In this document: one piece after another, positions 6,198-17,000 of the stretch | Layout of the letters: each line of letters starts with the position of its first letter | How positions within the stretch are numbered: the stretch's first letter is position 1 | Source of the DNA: Candidatus Poseidoniaceae archaeon | Lineage (GTDB): Archaea; Thermoplasmatota; Poseidoniia; Poseidoniales; Poseidoniaceae | Length of the DNA stretch: 23,899 bases | Assembly: GCA_022451765.1 (NCBI GenBank) | Contig: JAKUNY010000004.1 | Location: 4,247-28,145, forward strand | Direction: 5' to 3' | Notes under the pieces: model-generated | Seen by the model: only the letters and a program-made list of their open reading frames with translations | Databases searched by the model: none | Told to the model about the DNA's origin: nothing | Program-made: the position numbers and the translations under genes

Positions 6198-7061
6198 GTG
6201 AAGAACATCAGTGTCAATGGGTTAGAATTTATTCCAATCGCCTCTGGAAGTTCATGGCTTGGAAGCGACAAGGGCGGATGGATTTATGCAAGCCAACGAC
6301 CACGTTATGAAGTTCGATTACCAACATTTTACATTCTCAAGCAACCAATAAACCGTGGACAAATTGCTGACTTACTTGGTGAAGAATCCCAACCGGACGA
6401 TTGCAATGAGCCAATGACTGGGCTGACCATTTCAGAGATTCAGTCTCTAGGAACAAGAATAACTTCTGCAATCGAATCGAACGACGAAATTAATTCACTT
6501 GAAGTTCGGTTGCCTTCATTTCCCGAGTGGAATCATGCTTTCTCTGAGATTGAGCTCAACCCAGGCGTTGTTGAAATTCTCAGCGATGCTGCAGCAACCA
6601 GCCATCGGGGAGGGATGATGGATGGTCGGCCAAGACCCATCGAGACAAATGGACCACTCCAACACCACAGGCTGGCAGTTGAGATGCATCCCAGAAAACC
6701 GGAATCATTTGCAACATCAAACATTCCCGTCGATCGGTCGCTTCCAAACACAGTGATTCGATTTGTCCTCTCCCCAACAAGAACGGAACCGGTACGGCGA
6801 GTCCCAACGACTGCGGACGTTGTTGGTAATTTGAGGACCGAAATCTTCTGGACAACCGTGCTTGGAGTTCTTCCCTCTTTCCTGATTCCAGTTCTTCGCG
6901 GATTCGAATCCTATGCAATTGATGGTTGGGCAAACCTGCTTTTCGGGGGCCTTGTCGCTGGGTTCGTAACTGGGGCGATTTGGCGACCAAGACGACCCTC
7001 AATCCCTTACGAAGATGGTGTTCAAGAGTCGGATGGATTGTTGGCCAATGTCTCCCAGTAA
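6198..7061 (+). CDS. FGE-sulfatase-like domain protein with C-terminal membrane anchor
   Basis: The product is 287 residues from GTG 6198, only 4 bases after the GST-like gene. Residues 9-193 follow the formylglycine-generating-enzyme/sulfatase-modifying fold in a shortened form: LEFIPIASGSSWLGSDKGG (9-27), RYEVRLPTFYILKQPINRGQ (36-55), RLPSFPEWNHAF (104-115, equal to RLPTEAEWEYA), VVEILSD (124-130, equal to VWEW..D) and NTVIRFVLSP (184-193, equal to the GFR strand). The catalytic cysteines of true FGE are absent; the only Cys is C69. The domain is therefore probably a binding or structural version. Two hydrophobic segments (about 215-234 and 243-262) form a membrane hairpin. The last 40 bases overlap the convergent malic enzyme gene. 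Confidence 0.72.
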   Translation: MKNISVNGLEFIPIASGSSWLGSDKGGWIYASQRPRYEVRLPTFYILKQPINRGQIADLLGEESQPDDCNEPMTGLTISEIQSLGTRITSAIESNDEINSLEVRLPSFPEWNHAFSEIELNPGVVEILSDAAATSHRGGMMDGRPRPIETNGPLQHHRLAVEMHPRKPESFATSNIPVDRSLPNTVIRFVLSPTRTEPVRRVPTTADVVGNLRTEIFWTTVLGVLPSFLIPVLRGFESYAIDGWANLLFGGLVAGFVTGAIWRPRRPSIPYEDGVQESDGLLANVSQ

Positions 7062-9340
7062 GAGTCCTTCCGCATTGCGTCAGCAACGCAAATTGCAGCC
7101 ATATTTACGATGTGACGAACGCCATCTTGGCGAGCAACCAATTGAACTGGGTGTTGCATTCCTTCGAGGATTGGTCCTGTCATTTCTGCGTCAGCAAGTT
7201 GTTCGAGCATCTTGTAGACAATGTTTGCAGCGGCGAGATTCGGAAGAACCAGAACGTTTGCAGCACCCGTGAACTCCATGAAAGGATATTCTTGCTGAAC
7301 GTTTGAATCCAAGGCTGTGTCCGCCTGCATTGGTCCATCGATTACCAACGTTGGATCAAGACCGCGGGCCATCTCCACGGCTTCTTCAATGCGATCACTT
7401 CGTTGGGCCCGAGTGCTTCCAAAATTGGAGAATGAAAGCATAGCAACTTTCGGATCGACACCGAATCTGCGAGCCACCTTCGCAGTTTGAACTGCTATTT
7501 CTGCAAGAGTTCTGCTGTCTGGGTAGACATTCACGGTAGCATCGGCGAGGAAGAGAATCTTGCCTTTGATTGTGACCATGTAACATCCGATGAGACAATG
7601 TGCATCGTTCGAGGCTCCAATCGTTTCCAAGACTGGCCGAAGTACGTCGCTGTAATTCCGACTTACTCCTCCTACGAAACCATCAGCGTCACCGGCTTCA
7701 ACCATCTGGCTTGCAAAATAGGGACGGCTTTTGAGGAGGCGGGCAGCGTCCACTCTTGTTACGCCTTTTCGCTTTCTTCGCTTGAACAATGCATCGGTGT
7801 AAGCCCCTTTTCTTCGCTCATCAAAGCGTGGATCGTAGGATTCGTAATCGAAATTGAAATGCATTTCTTCCATCATTCGAGCGATTCGGTCAACTGGGCC
7901 AAGCAAAATCGGTTTGCAGATTTTCTGCTCGGCCAGTTGGGCTGCAGCGCGAATTACTTTCTCATTGTCGCCCTCGGGGAAAACAATACGTTTGTTACGG
8001 CGGCGAACTTGATTGATAATGCTGCGCATAATCGAGTACGTCATACCCAATCGAGCCTCAAGATCCTCGCGATACGTTTGCAGTGAGAACTCCTCTGAAG
8101 GAACAGAAGCAACACCTTCCTCAACGGCTGCTTGGGCGACAGCGGAAGCCTCCCAAATCAATACACGTCGATCGAATGGTTTCGGGATGATGTACTCTGG
8201 CCCGTACTCCATTGTAGCCCCATCATATGCTGCTGAGATGTAGTCTGGAACCGGTTGTTTAGCAAGCTCCGCAAGCGAACGCGTCGCCGCCATTTTCATG
8301 TTTTGAGTAATATCGCGAGCACGTACGTCAAGCGCCCCGCGGAAGATATACGGGAATCCAAGCACATTGTTGACTTGATTCGGATAATCTGAGCGTCCTG
8401 TGGCGATGATGGCGTCATTTCGAATCTCAAGGATTTCTTCCGGCATGATTTCAGGTGTTGGATTTGCCAGTGCGAAGATAATGGGTTTGTCTGCCATTGC
8501 TGCAACCATCTCTTGGGTTACAAGCCCACCTTTCGATAGCCCCAGCAGAACATCTGCTCCTTTCATTGCATCAACCAATTGCCCATCTGGGCACTCAGCC
8601 GCAAACTTTGCTTTGTACACATTCAATTCATCACGCTCGAGTCTTGCTTTGGTGATGATGCCTTGCGAGTCCACCATCTTGATGTTCGAACGGTCTACAC
8701 CGAGAGCAACATAATGTTCAGCACAGGCAAATGCAGAGGCTCCTGCACCAACAACAACTACGGATACTTTGTTCAATTCTTTGCCTTGCAATTCTACGGC
8801 ATTCAACAACGCTGCTCCAGAAATAATTGCAGTGCCATGCTGATCGTCATGCATAACAGGAATATCGGTTGCCTCTGCTATCCTACGTTCGATTTCAAAG
8901 CATTCTGGGGCTTTGATGTCCTCAAGATTAATTCCTCCAAATGTCTTGGAAATGTTGACAACTGTTTGAATAAATTCCTCAGGATCATCGACATCGACTT
9001 CAATGTCAAAGACATCAATATCTGCAAATGTTTTGAGCAAAAGCCCCTTTCCTTCCATGACCGGTTTACTTGCCAGTGCTCCAATGTTTCCAAGGCCAAG
9101 AACGGCCGTCCCGTTGGAGATTACCGCTACGAGATTACCCTTCGATGTGTAACGATAAGCATCTTCTGGACGCTCTGCAATCTCTAAGCAAGGATAGGCA
9201 ACACCGGGCGAGTATGCGAGCGATAGCTCGTGGGCTGTTGCATGAGGTTTTGTTGGTGCGACTTTGATTTTCCCTCGAGGTGATTTCTCATGATAATCAA
9301 GCGCTTCCTTGCGAAGAAGTTGGTCTCTCTTATCATCCAC
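7022..9340 (-). CDS. maeB: NADP-type malic enzyme with phosphotransacetylase-like domain (MaeB)
   Basis: The product is 772 residues from GTG 9340, which follows a GAGGGG ribosome binding site at 9347-9352. It oxidatively decarboxylates malate to pyruvate, making NAD(P)H. Malic domain (1-430): SLAYSPGVAYP (40-50), the NGTAVLGLGNIGAL block (76-89), KTFADIDVF (103-111), LEDIKAP and MHDDQHGTAI (163-172) with metal ligands D165/D166, the nucleotide-binding VVVVGAGAS (194-202), and GRSDYPNQVNN with FRGALDVRA (315-341). Residues from about 435 to 765 are a phosphotransacetylase-type domain, which in bacterial MaeB proteins is regulatory (acetyl-CoA sensing) rather than catalytic. The length equals that of bacterial MaeB (about 760). 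NADP preference is inferred from the subfamily. It is divergent from pyruvate kinase. Confidence 0.95.
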   Translation of the reverse strand: MDDKRDQLLRKEALDYHEKSPRGKIKVAPTKPHATAHELSLAYSPGVAYPCLEIAERPEDAYRYTSKGNLVAVISNGTAVLGLGNIGALASKPVMEGKGLLLKTFADIDVFDIEVDVDDPEEFIQTVVNISKTFGGINLEDIKAPECFEIERRIAEATDIPVMHDDQHGTAIISGAALLNAVELQGKELNKVSVVVVGAGASAFACAEHYVALGVDRSNIKMVDSQGIITKARLERDELNVYKAKFAAECPDGQLVDAMKGADVLLGLSKGGLVTQEMVAAMADKPIIFALANPTPEIMPEEILEIRNDAIIATGRSDYPNQVNNVLGFPYIFRGALDVRARDITQNMKMAATRSLAELAKQPVPDYISAAYDGATMEYGPEYIIPKPFDRRVLIWEASAVAQAAVEEGVASVPSEEFSLQTYREDLEARLGMTYSIMRSIINQVRRRNKRIVFPEGDNEKVIRAAAQLAEQKICKPILLGPVDRIARMMEEMHFNFDYESYDPRFDERRKGAYTDALFKRRKRKGVTRVDAARLLKSRPYFASQMVEAGDADGFVGGVSRNYSDVLRPVLETIGASNDAHCLIGCYMVTIKGKILFLADATVNVYPDSRTLAEIAVQTAKVARRFGVDPKVAMLSFSNFGSTRAQRSDRIEEAVEMARGLDPTLVIDGPMQADTALDSNVQQEYPFMEFTGAANVLVLPNLAAANIVYKMLEQLADAEMTGPILEGMQHPVQLVARQDGVRHIVNMAAICVADAMRKDSYWETLANNPSDS

Positions 9341-9359
9341 AATGTTCCCCTCAAAGAAG

Positions 9360-9376
9360 CCTTGAGCGCATCAAGG
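9360..9376. promoter_or_regulatory. Short inverted repeat upstream of maeB
   Basis: CCTTGA, then GCGCA, then TCAAGG forms a perfect 6-base-arm inverted repeat in the 155-base gap between maeB and pyk. It lies 19 bases before the maeB start and just outside its ribosome binding site. It could be an operator for a dimeric regulator or a small 5' hairpin in the maeB mRNA. A match this short can occur by chance. The rest of 9341-9495 shows no clear TATA box on either strand and no small gene. Confidence 0.28.
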
Positions 9377-9495
9377 GTTTGATTCTTCGCTCGTTCTTGA
9401 TGACTTTTTCATTGTTCTGAATGTCAACTGCAAGAACCGTATTCTATGGAAGGACTATTGATTATGTCCATGCGTGGGGAATCAAGGCGAAGTAA

Positions 9496-10965
9496 ATGCG
9501 GTCTCGAATAATTGCAACCATAGGGCCAGCGAGCGACAACGTTGGAACCCTTTCAGAAATGATGCAAGCGGGCATGAACATTGCGCGGCTTAACTATTCG
9601 CATGGCGATTTTGAAGGGAAAGAACAGACGATCCAGAACATCCGTGATGCTGAGTCCGAAACCGGTATGCACATCGGTTTACTCGCAGATCTACCTGGTC
9701 CGAAACTACGGCTGGGACGATTTGATGGTGAAGTCGAATTATTGCGTGGTGAACTTGTTGACCTTCATTGTGGATTTGCAGAAGGTCTGCCTCCGCAAAG
9801 TACGACCATTCTTGGAGAGATGGTCAAGACGTTGCCCGTTGAGTGGAGTGGCTTATCCAAAGACTTACAGAAAGGAGACCCTGTCCTTCTCTCCGATGGT
9901 TTGATCCGTCTTGAGGTGTTATCCGCACCTGATTTTGAAGGTGAAATTGTCCGTTGTCGTGTGGAAGACGGCGGCATTCTAACGGAGCGTAAGGGAATCA
10001 ACGTCCCTCGAACTCTCGTGAAATTGCCGGCTGTTGGCCCGCACGACTTGGATTGTCTCGATCATGCACTCTCACAGGACGTGGATTTTGTTGCCGTATC
10101 CTATGTCCGAAGTGCAGATGATTTGCTCCCTGCAAAGGAGCGGATTCGGGCGGCTGGAGTTCACACGTGGATCGTTGCGAAGATTGAACACCCCGCTGCA
10201 CTCGAAGATTTGACTGCAATCGTTGAATCGGCTGACATAGTTATGGTTGCTCGTGGCGACCTTGGGGTTGAAATTCCTTTGGAAGAGGTTCCTGCTGCTC
10301 AAGAACGAATCGTCTCAGCATGTCTCGAGCGTGGTACCCCAGTTGTTGTTGCTACTCAAATGCTGGAGAGCATGGTAAATCTTGCACGCCCAACCCGTGC
10401 TGAGGTGACCGATGTTGCAACCGCTATTCGGCAACATGTAAGCGCAGTCATGCTTTCCGGAGAGACGGCTAATGGTCAACACCCTGTGAAAGCCGTGGAG
10501 ACCATGGCAAGAATCGCTGAAACTGTCGAACAATCGACCAAAGGATTGCCCGATCCTCCTGCCCTTGCAGCTTATGTTTCAACACGTGTCATCGCTGGCG
10601 CTGCCATAGAAATCGCTCGGGAAACGAGCGCAAAGCACCTGATCGTTGGTACTGAGCACGGTAACGCTGCTCGTTTGATGGCTGCACACCGCCCGAGAAT
10701 ACCGATTTATGCTATGACAAACAGAATTCGAGCAGCCCGGCGGACAACGATTCTACCCGGGGTAGAGAGTTTAATTGTCGAGGAGAAGTCACGTGCACGC
10801 TCAACGGTCGCAGAGGCTGTAAAACAACTCTATGAAGCCAAAAAAATACGTCCAAATGATACAATTGTCGCCATCTCTGGTTCACCTCGCGCAGTCTCAG
10901 GAAGAACCTCGACCATCCGACTTCTCTTCGTCAATGAAGGAGGCCAGTTGACGGATTTGGAATGA
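9496..10965 (+). CDS. pyk: Pyruvate kinase
   Basis: The product is 489 residues. It converts PEP and ADP to pyruvate and ATP in glycolysis. Visible signatures are IATIGPAS (6-13), the IARLNYSHGD block (29-38) with R31, N33 and S35, LADLPGPKLRLG (63-74), the B-domain lid (about 78-175), AKIEHP (228-233) with catalytic K229 and metal ligand E231, VARGDLGVEIP (251-261) with D255, ATQMLESM (286-293), RPTRAEVTDVATAI (298-311) and VMLSGETANGQHP (318-330). The C-terminal alpha/beta domain is complete but short and ends near INEGGQL-like residues (RLLFVNEGGQLTDLE). The AlF start is ATG with only a weak AAGGCG ribosome binding site. The divergent partner maeB also makes pyruvate, so shared control of this node is plausible. 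The giant surface protein gene follows after 49 bases. Confidence 0.96.
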   Translation: MRSRIIATIGPASDNVGTLSEMMQAGMNIARLNYSHGDFEGKEQTIQNIRDAESETGMHIGLLADLPGPKLRLGRFDGEVELLRGELVDLHCGFAEGLPPQSTTILGEMVKTLPVEWSGLSKDLQKGDPVLLSDGLIRLEVLSAPDFEGEIVRCRVEDGGILTERKGINVPRTLVKLPAVGPHDLDCLDHALSQDVDFVAVSYVRSADDLLPAKERIRAAGVHTWIVAKIEHPAALEDLTAIVESADIVMVARGDLGVEIPLEEVPAAQERIVSACLERGTPVVVATQMLESMVNLARPTRAEVTDVATAIRQHVSAVMLSGETANGQHPVKAVETMARIAETVEQSTKGLPDPPALAAYVSTRVIAGAAIEIARETSAKHLIVGTEHGNAARLMAAHRPRIPIYAMTNRIRAARRTTILPGVESLIVEEKSRARSTVAEAVKQLYEAKKIRPNDTIVAISGSPRAVSGRTSTIRLLFVNEGGQLTDLE

Positions 10966-10992
10966 AGTATTGTTCTATCAACGACACAGGGA

Positions 10993-11001
10993 CTTTATGT
11001 A
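10993..11001 (+). promoter_or_regulatory. TATA-like element before the giant surface protein
   Basis: CTTTATGTA lies about 27 bases before the ATG at 11024, the second in-frame ATG of the giant gene. If it is a TATA box, the mRNA would be nearly leaderless from 11024 and the protein three residues shorter. The 49-base gap after pyk is enough for an independent promoter, but read-through from pyk is also possible. Confidence 0.3.
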
Positions 11002-11014
11002 GTCAAGAGATTGG

Positions 11015-14000
11015 ATGCTTCTTATGAGCGAACGGCGTGGCTTCCAAGCAGGCTCGAGAAAAGCCGTTTTCTTGACAATGCTCATGCTCCTTGCGTCCTG
11101 GTCTGTCGCCCTTGCTGGCGTGCCTTTGGCATCTGCCCATGAAGCCGATGATGTCGTTTCTTGGCCTCTTTCTGGTAGCAACGACACAGGGTGGGTGCAA
11201 CTTGATGCAGTGCTTGGTTCAGACCCTATTCTCTCAAACCAAGCCACAGCTGACTGGGTTCTTGAATTTGCACCGGGTGCTGAAATCTCAAACGCTTCGT
11301 TGCAAATACACGTCAATGGTTCAAATGGTTTGATGATCGATCAACCCTTGCTCGTCGCAAACGACATCGGCGTCAACCTCTTTGACTGGAGAGGGTTGGG
11401 GGCCCTGGGAGCTTCTGATTCCTTCGATGGTACAAACCCTTACTCGGACCGATTGTCGCCCAACAGCGCTTCAGGAGCAGGTTGGACTCTCCCCTCCGAT
11501 GCCGCAATTACAGAACTCACCTTTGAGGCTCTTGCCCCTGTTGATCCAATCGCCTCATTCACACCCGTCTCAATTCCGCTTTACGATGCAGTACAACACC
11601 AATCCACAGGGCAGCTGTATCTCCAAGGCGAAACATCGATTCTTGTTCTCGATGCAAACAACGACCCGGCTTTCATTGACTTCTACAACTTCGATGAACT
11701 CGGCTCCAACATCGCTGGTGTTGCAATCGGTCCAAACAACAACCTCCATGTTGGTTTTGAAAATGGGATGTTCAAATTAATCTCGCACGTTGACGGGACC
11801 GTTAGCGACGGCCTCCCGGATGCAGGTTTCGATGTCGCCTTGTTCGAAGTCCTCGCTTCGGGCATCTATGTGATGACGAACGATGGTGCGCTTCTCAAAC
11901 TCGATGCTTCAAATGCATGGAACCAAGTCATTTCCTCATCGTCGAACAGTTGGCCCAATCCCACAGAGGTCAATGACTTGCATGAGCAAAACGGAATATT
12001 GTATGCTGCCACAAACGACGGGGTAGGGCGCTACAATCTGAACAATAATCAAGCACTGTCCGTTTGGGGTTCGGCAAATGTTTTGCACAGCGACGATGTA
12101 AAAATCATTGAAACCGGTGGAAACCAACTCCTTTTCGCCTCCGAAGACAATGGTCTTGCGCGGTACAACTGGAATTCCGGATTTTGGTTAGCTACGTGGA
12201 GCGATGCGAATTGGTTGCCGTCGAATGTCGTATCGGGAATCAAGGCTTTTCAGGACACTCTCCATATCATGAGTGGTGATCAACTCCTCAGATACAATCT
12301 GACAACAGGTGTTTTTGCTTCATCCATTGCACTCAACGACCTGAATCTTGTTGAATCGGATTACAACGCCCTGTTCGCTTGGTCTCCAGCCGGTGATCGT
12401 GCACCATCCTCCATGAAGCACGTTGCATCGGACGGTGGGCGACTTGTCCTCATCGATGCTACAATGCAGAGCAACGTCGGCCGAGAAATTGTTCTAGCGA
12501 GTGGGCCAGCAGGAGCAGATCTAACCGATGCTCTTGAACACGACGGAATCCTCTACACCGCTGGGTATTCTTCAGAGACGATCGATCGGTTCGATGTTGC
12601 ATCCTCTGTATGGCTTACACCAATCAACATCGGTGATGCAGTCACTTCTCTTGGCATCGCAGCGGACACCATCATTGCAGGGACTGTGACTGACGGTCTG
12701 TTCTTGATTGAGAATGGATCCATCCGAACCAATATTCCTGCTGGCCAGGACCAGACCTCCAATTCACAATATATTGTCGATATCGCAGCAGTCGGTGATT
12801 GTACAACAACTCAAGGTTGTCAGATTCTTTTCATACAAGACGAGGCCGCGTACCGAGCGGATGTTGACTCTACTGCAGTCGGGTCTGCAACGCTCCTCAC
12901 CTCGGATTACCTGCTAACAGGACAAGTTGCAACCTACGGAGGCGTCGGGTATTGGTCGTCGGATGAAGGCTTGCTTCGATATGATATCGCCAACGATACA
13001 TTCCTTGCGGCGTGGGGCTCAACAGGTGTGAACGGCGTGGACAATGCCCCGGTTGCAGTTGTCGGTGATGTACTACACATGGGGCTTACAGGATACGGTG
13101 TCGCAAGAAAAGACCTTTCAACGGGAGAAATCCTCACGCCACTGAATTCTGATAACAGCATCATGACTTCCGATACAGTGTATGCACTCGAGGGGAACGG
13201 AAACGACCTATGGATTGGAACTCAACTTGGAGGATTCATCTGGGATGGTTCCTCAATGAGTCAACTTACAACAGTAGGAAACGACTGGACTCGCCGACCT
13301 TCCCAGCACTTTGATTTTGAACTCGATGGCAACTGGATGTATGCAGGAACCAACATCGGTGTCTGTCGTTATACCCCGAGCAGCGGCGCAATCGACGATT
13401 GTCTCAATGTTTACGATGGTATGCCAAACTGGGGAACATATGCAGTCGGCGTAAACAGTACAACTGTGTTTGGAGGTACGTTTAGTGGCGTAGGCCTCAT
13501 TGACAAAAGCAGCTTTTCCGGCGATGGAGAATGGGAAGCAACCGCCTCTACAGATGATGCGATTGTTGAGATTATTGACGATATCGCTTACATCGGGCTC
13601 ACAGGTATCGGTGTTGCAAGGTGGGACATCGCCAACAATCAGTGGCTTTCCACGTGGACCGAAGACAATGCTCTTGACAACGGCAACGAAGATGTTACTA
13701 GCCTGATAGCGGACATCCGGCAAGGTTACATTTGGGTTGGTGGACAAGATGGTTTCCAACTCCTTGGAACAGCCAATGGAACAGAGTTCTATGACATTGA
13801 AAAATCAAACTCGCTCTACGCCGGGAATGGTGATCCGTTCGACTTAACGATGTATGGTTACACAATGTATTACCACCAAGGAGGCTCGAGTGACAGCATC
13901 TACGGAATTGATGTTGCAAACTTTACTTCCATAACGCCGATTGATGCTGGACAACGCATTGGTGAAAACGGTGGAGATATCGCGAGCTTGGAAATCTTGG

Positions 14001-17000
14001 GCGATACATTGTTTGCGAGTGTCGTTTCAGGACAAGGTGGGGATCAAGATGGTAGTGGGGGCATTGTGCAGTACGATTTGCCAACAAGCACTTGGAACAC
14101 TTCCGTTTTACCATCGGGCCAAGTTGATCGAGTGACGGCGTATCAATCCTCGAGTGGCCATACGTGGGTTTCGTGGGGCGAACTCGGTCTTGAGGTCTAC
14201 AGTCCAAGCGGAGCCAAGCTTGGATTCTGGGACAATCTTGAATTCCCAATTCGAGAGATCGTCGAATACGATGGGCTTGTCCTCTTTGCGACCGAAGACG
14301 GTGTCGAACGCTTCAATGAAACCACATTTTCATGGGAATCCACATGGACGCCGGGCAATGGTCTACCGAACAACGTTGGAGACTGGGTTGGTGAACTCTG
14401 GACCGATGGGCAGCACCTACTTGTTGGAACTGCTACGTTTGCTTGGTGGGGCGGTTTCCAGCGCGGAGTTATTGGGCATTTGGATGGTTCAACTGGTACA
14501 TGGTCAACGGTTGAAACCGGACAAAATGGAATCCCTAATGGCTACCCTATGTCGATGAGCCAATGCTGTTCGTACGTCTATATTGGACTGCTCAACAACA
14601 ACGGTGGAATCGTTTCCATGGATTTGAACAGTTCCTCTGTTGTCGGGTCATTTACCACATCTGTCTTGAGCAATGGAAGGGTTGCTGCAGTTGCATGCGA
14701 TTCTGTCGCTACCCTATATGTCGGGTATGATGAGGACGATCAGGGTATATCGAAATATGACACAGTTGCAGGATTATGGCTTCCAAAATTGACTGCTGCT
14801 GCAAACAACCTACCTGAGGATCCAATGTGGCTTGATGCTATGTCCTACTCGAATGGAAAACTCGTGGTAGGATACGATGAGTCAGGAGGTTTTGCTATCA
14901 TCTCAACACGAGGTTCCGTCACGGGGCAAGCCAGCCTACAGCGTGTAGGTACGCCTGTAACTTCGGTCAAACACACTGGAACGGAATGGCTTATTGGACA
15001 GGCCGGAGCTGCCAGCGGTTACTCTCGTGTCGATGTTTTGGGAAGTTCAGGACTGTATACTGCTTTTGAATTACCTGCATTGGTAAGCGGCAACGTTCGC
15101 TCAATGGTAAGTGATGGAACGAAGATATGGATTGCTACTGAATCCCCAAACGGTGGAGGCCAAGGCTCCGCAGGCATTCTCCAAGGAGCCTTCAACTCAA
15201 GCGGAGGAATCGATTGGGAGGAGGGATGGTCTTTGCCGTTCTTCACTACAATACAAGATATGCTTCTTGATGGAACCAATATCTATGTATCAACATCTGG
15301 AAGCGGCCTGTTTACACTCAATACAACAACCGGGTCTTTGCTCAGAGAATCCGGATCAATTCACAACAGTCTTGGTGACTTGGACATGCATGTATCCAAC
15401 GGGGTATCCACAATGTACGTTGGATTGCTTGGTACATTTGCAACCTCGGCGGGAGTTCAGGCCTTCGATATCGCTGCCGGACAATTCGGAAATGGTCAAC
15501 TTCTATCAGGCCAACCATCAGATAACATCCAAGGCTATGCATTCTCGCCTGACCACGTGTACGTAGCAACACAGAACGGTATTGCCCGATGGAACGTGAC
15601 CGCTGACGATTGGGATAATCCACTGACGACTGCAGATGGCCTACCTTCGTCAAACATCGAGGATGTCAAATTCCTCTCCAATACACTCTACATCGCTTCT
15701 GCAAGTGGTCTTACGCAGTACATCCCAGCGACCGGGGCAATCAATACCAATACCAGCGCAGATGGGCTGGTTGGAAATTCTGTATGGTCAATCGAAACCT
15801 ACTCACCTCCTACTGCAAACCAAGCTATTCAAGTTGTGATTGGTCATGATGGTGCAGGATCTGAACGACCGGGCGTCTCAATTCTCGATTCTTCATCGAA
15901 CGGCGTCCTCTCTACACATAGATTCGATCAACTTCCTTCGAACTATGTTACAGCCGTCGCTTCTGATTATGCGGGATTGCACATCGCAACCGACGTCGGA
16001 CCAATGGTCCACTACGATGGTCTTAGTGACGAGTTTGAGGATGGCTTAGCTAGTTTCCAACTCCCTTCGTGGCCCGTCTACAGAATGAGCAGCGATGGAA
16101 CACATCTCATGCTCATGGGTCTGAATGCGATGGCAATCGTGGAGGCGCATACGGAGGCCCACTCCTCTGTCAAATCTGCCACCGTCCAAAATCCAACCAA
16201 CGTTGCTGTGGGAGCAAATGGCTTCTGGCTAACGACAAGCGATGCGGGTCTCCGGGGTTGGACGCCAGCGAGCGCATTTGATGAGATGGAAAGTCAAACC
16301 GCACGGTATGCGAATCCTCTCAATATTGGGTTTAATTCCCAATTCATGGACATCTCAAACATGACACATCCCGGCTACGCAATAGAGCTCGTGTCACCGA
16401 ACGAGCCTGTACTGCTCAATGCATCGGTTGGCCAGCCTGGAGTGCACGGTCTGATGTTCCAGACTGTACCTCTGATCATGACGTCGCCTGTATCCAACGC
16501 AGCTGTCTGGGCACAATCAACGAAGCTTCGTTACGATGCTGTCCTCGGCTTGAACGACAGTACCGGTATTCAAGACGGTCTTCAGCTGGCAATAAACAAC
16601 GGGCAACTCATTAACGGAACCCGATTTGTTCCAATCAAACTCATCGCACCTTCAAACGGGTCGATAGAGGTCAGATTAACCTACGATTGGGTTCGATTGG
16701 ACACGCCAGTTGAAATCTCAGACATGTATGATCGGCCGGATGATGGCGGCGGTACGTTAACCGTTGAGTGGACCCTTGTTCACGATTCTGATTTCAGTCG
16801 TTATCTGGTCTATGTGAGCGACCAACCTTGGACTGGTCTGCCGACCGATATCGATTTGGTTGGTAGAATCATCGACAAATCCGAATCCATCCACAGCAGA
16901 TTGAGAGCAGATGTCACAACAGCAAACGGGGTTCCGCTTATTGATGGAGTGGATTACTATGCCCTTGTTGTTGTAGAATACAACGACGGGCGGTATGGGT

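Noticed and set aside
7487..8086. Plus-strand 199-residue open frame inside maeB
   Set aside because: Fully antisense to a well-recognised enzyme, with a cysteine- and serine-rich composition typical of a shadow frame.
8579..9187. Plus-strand 202-residue open frame inside maeB
   Set aside because: Antisense shadow of the conserved malic domain, with no recognisable protein features.
11027..11050. ERRGFQ at the start of the giant protein as a Tat signal
   Set aside because: Twin arginine and F match the core, but the hydrophobic segment begins many residues later and a multi-propeller protein of this size fits Sec export better.
10979..11191. The 13-mer CAACGACACAGGG occurs at 10979-10991 and again at 11179-11191
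   Set aside because: Only two copies, one in the leader and one inside the coding region, with no further similarity around them; most likely chance.
13253..13759. Minus-strand 168-residue open frame inside the giant gene
   Set aside because: Antisense to a continuous repeat-containing coding frame; its composition is that of a reverse-complement shadow.
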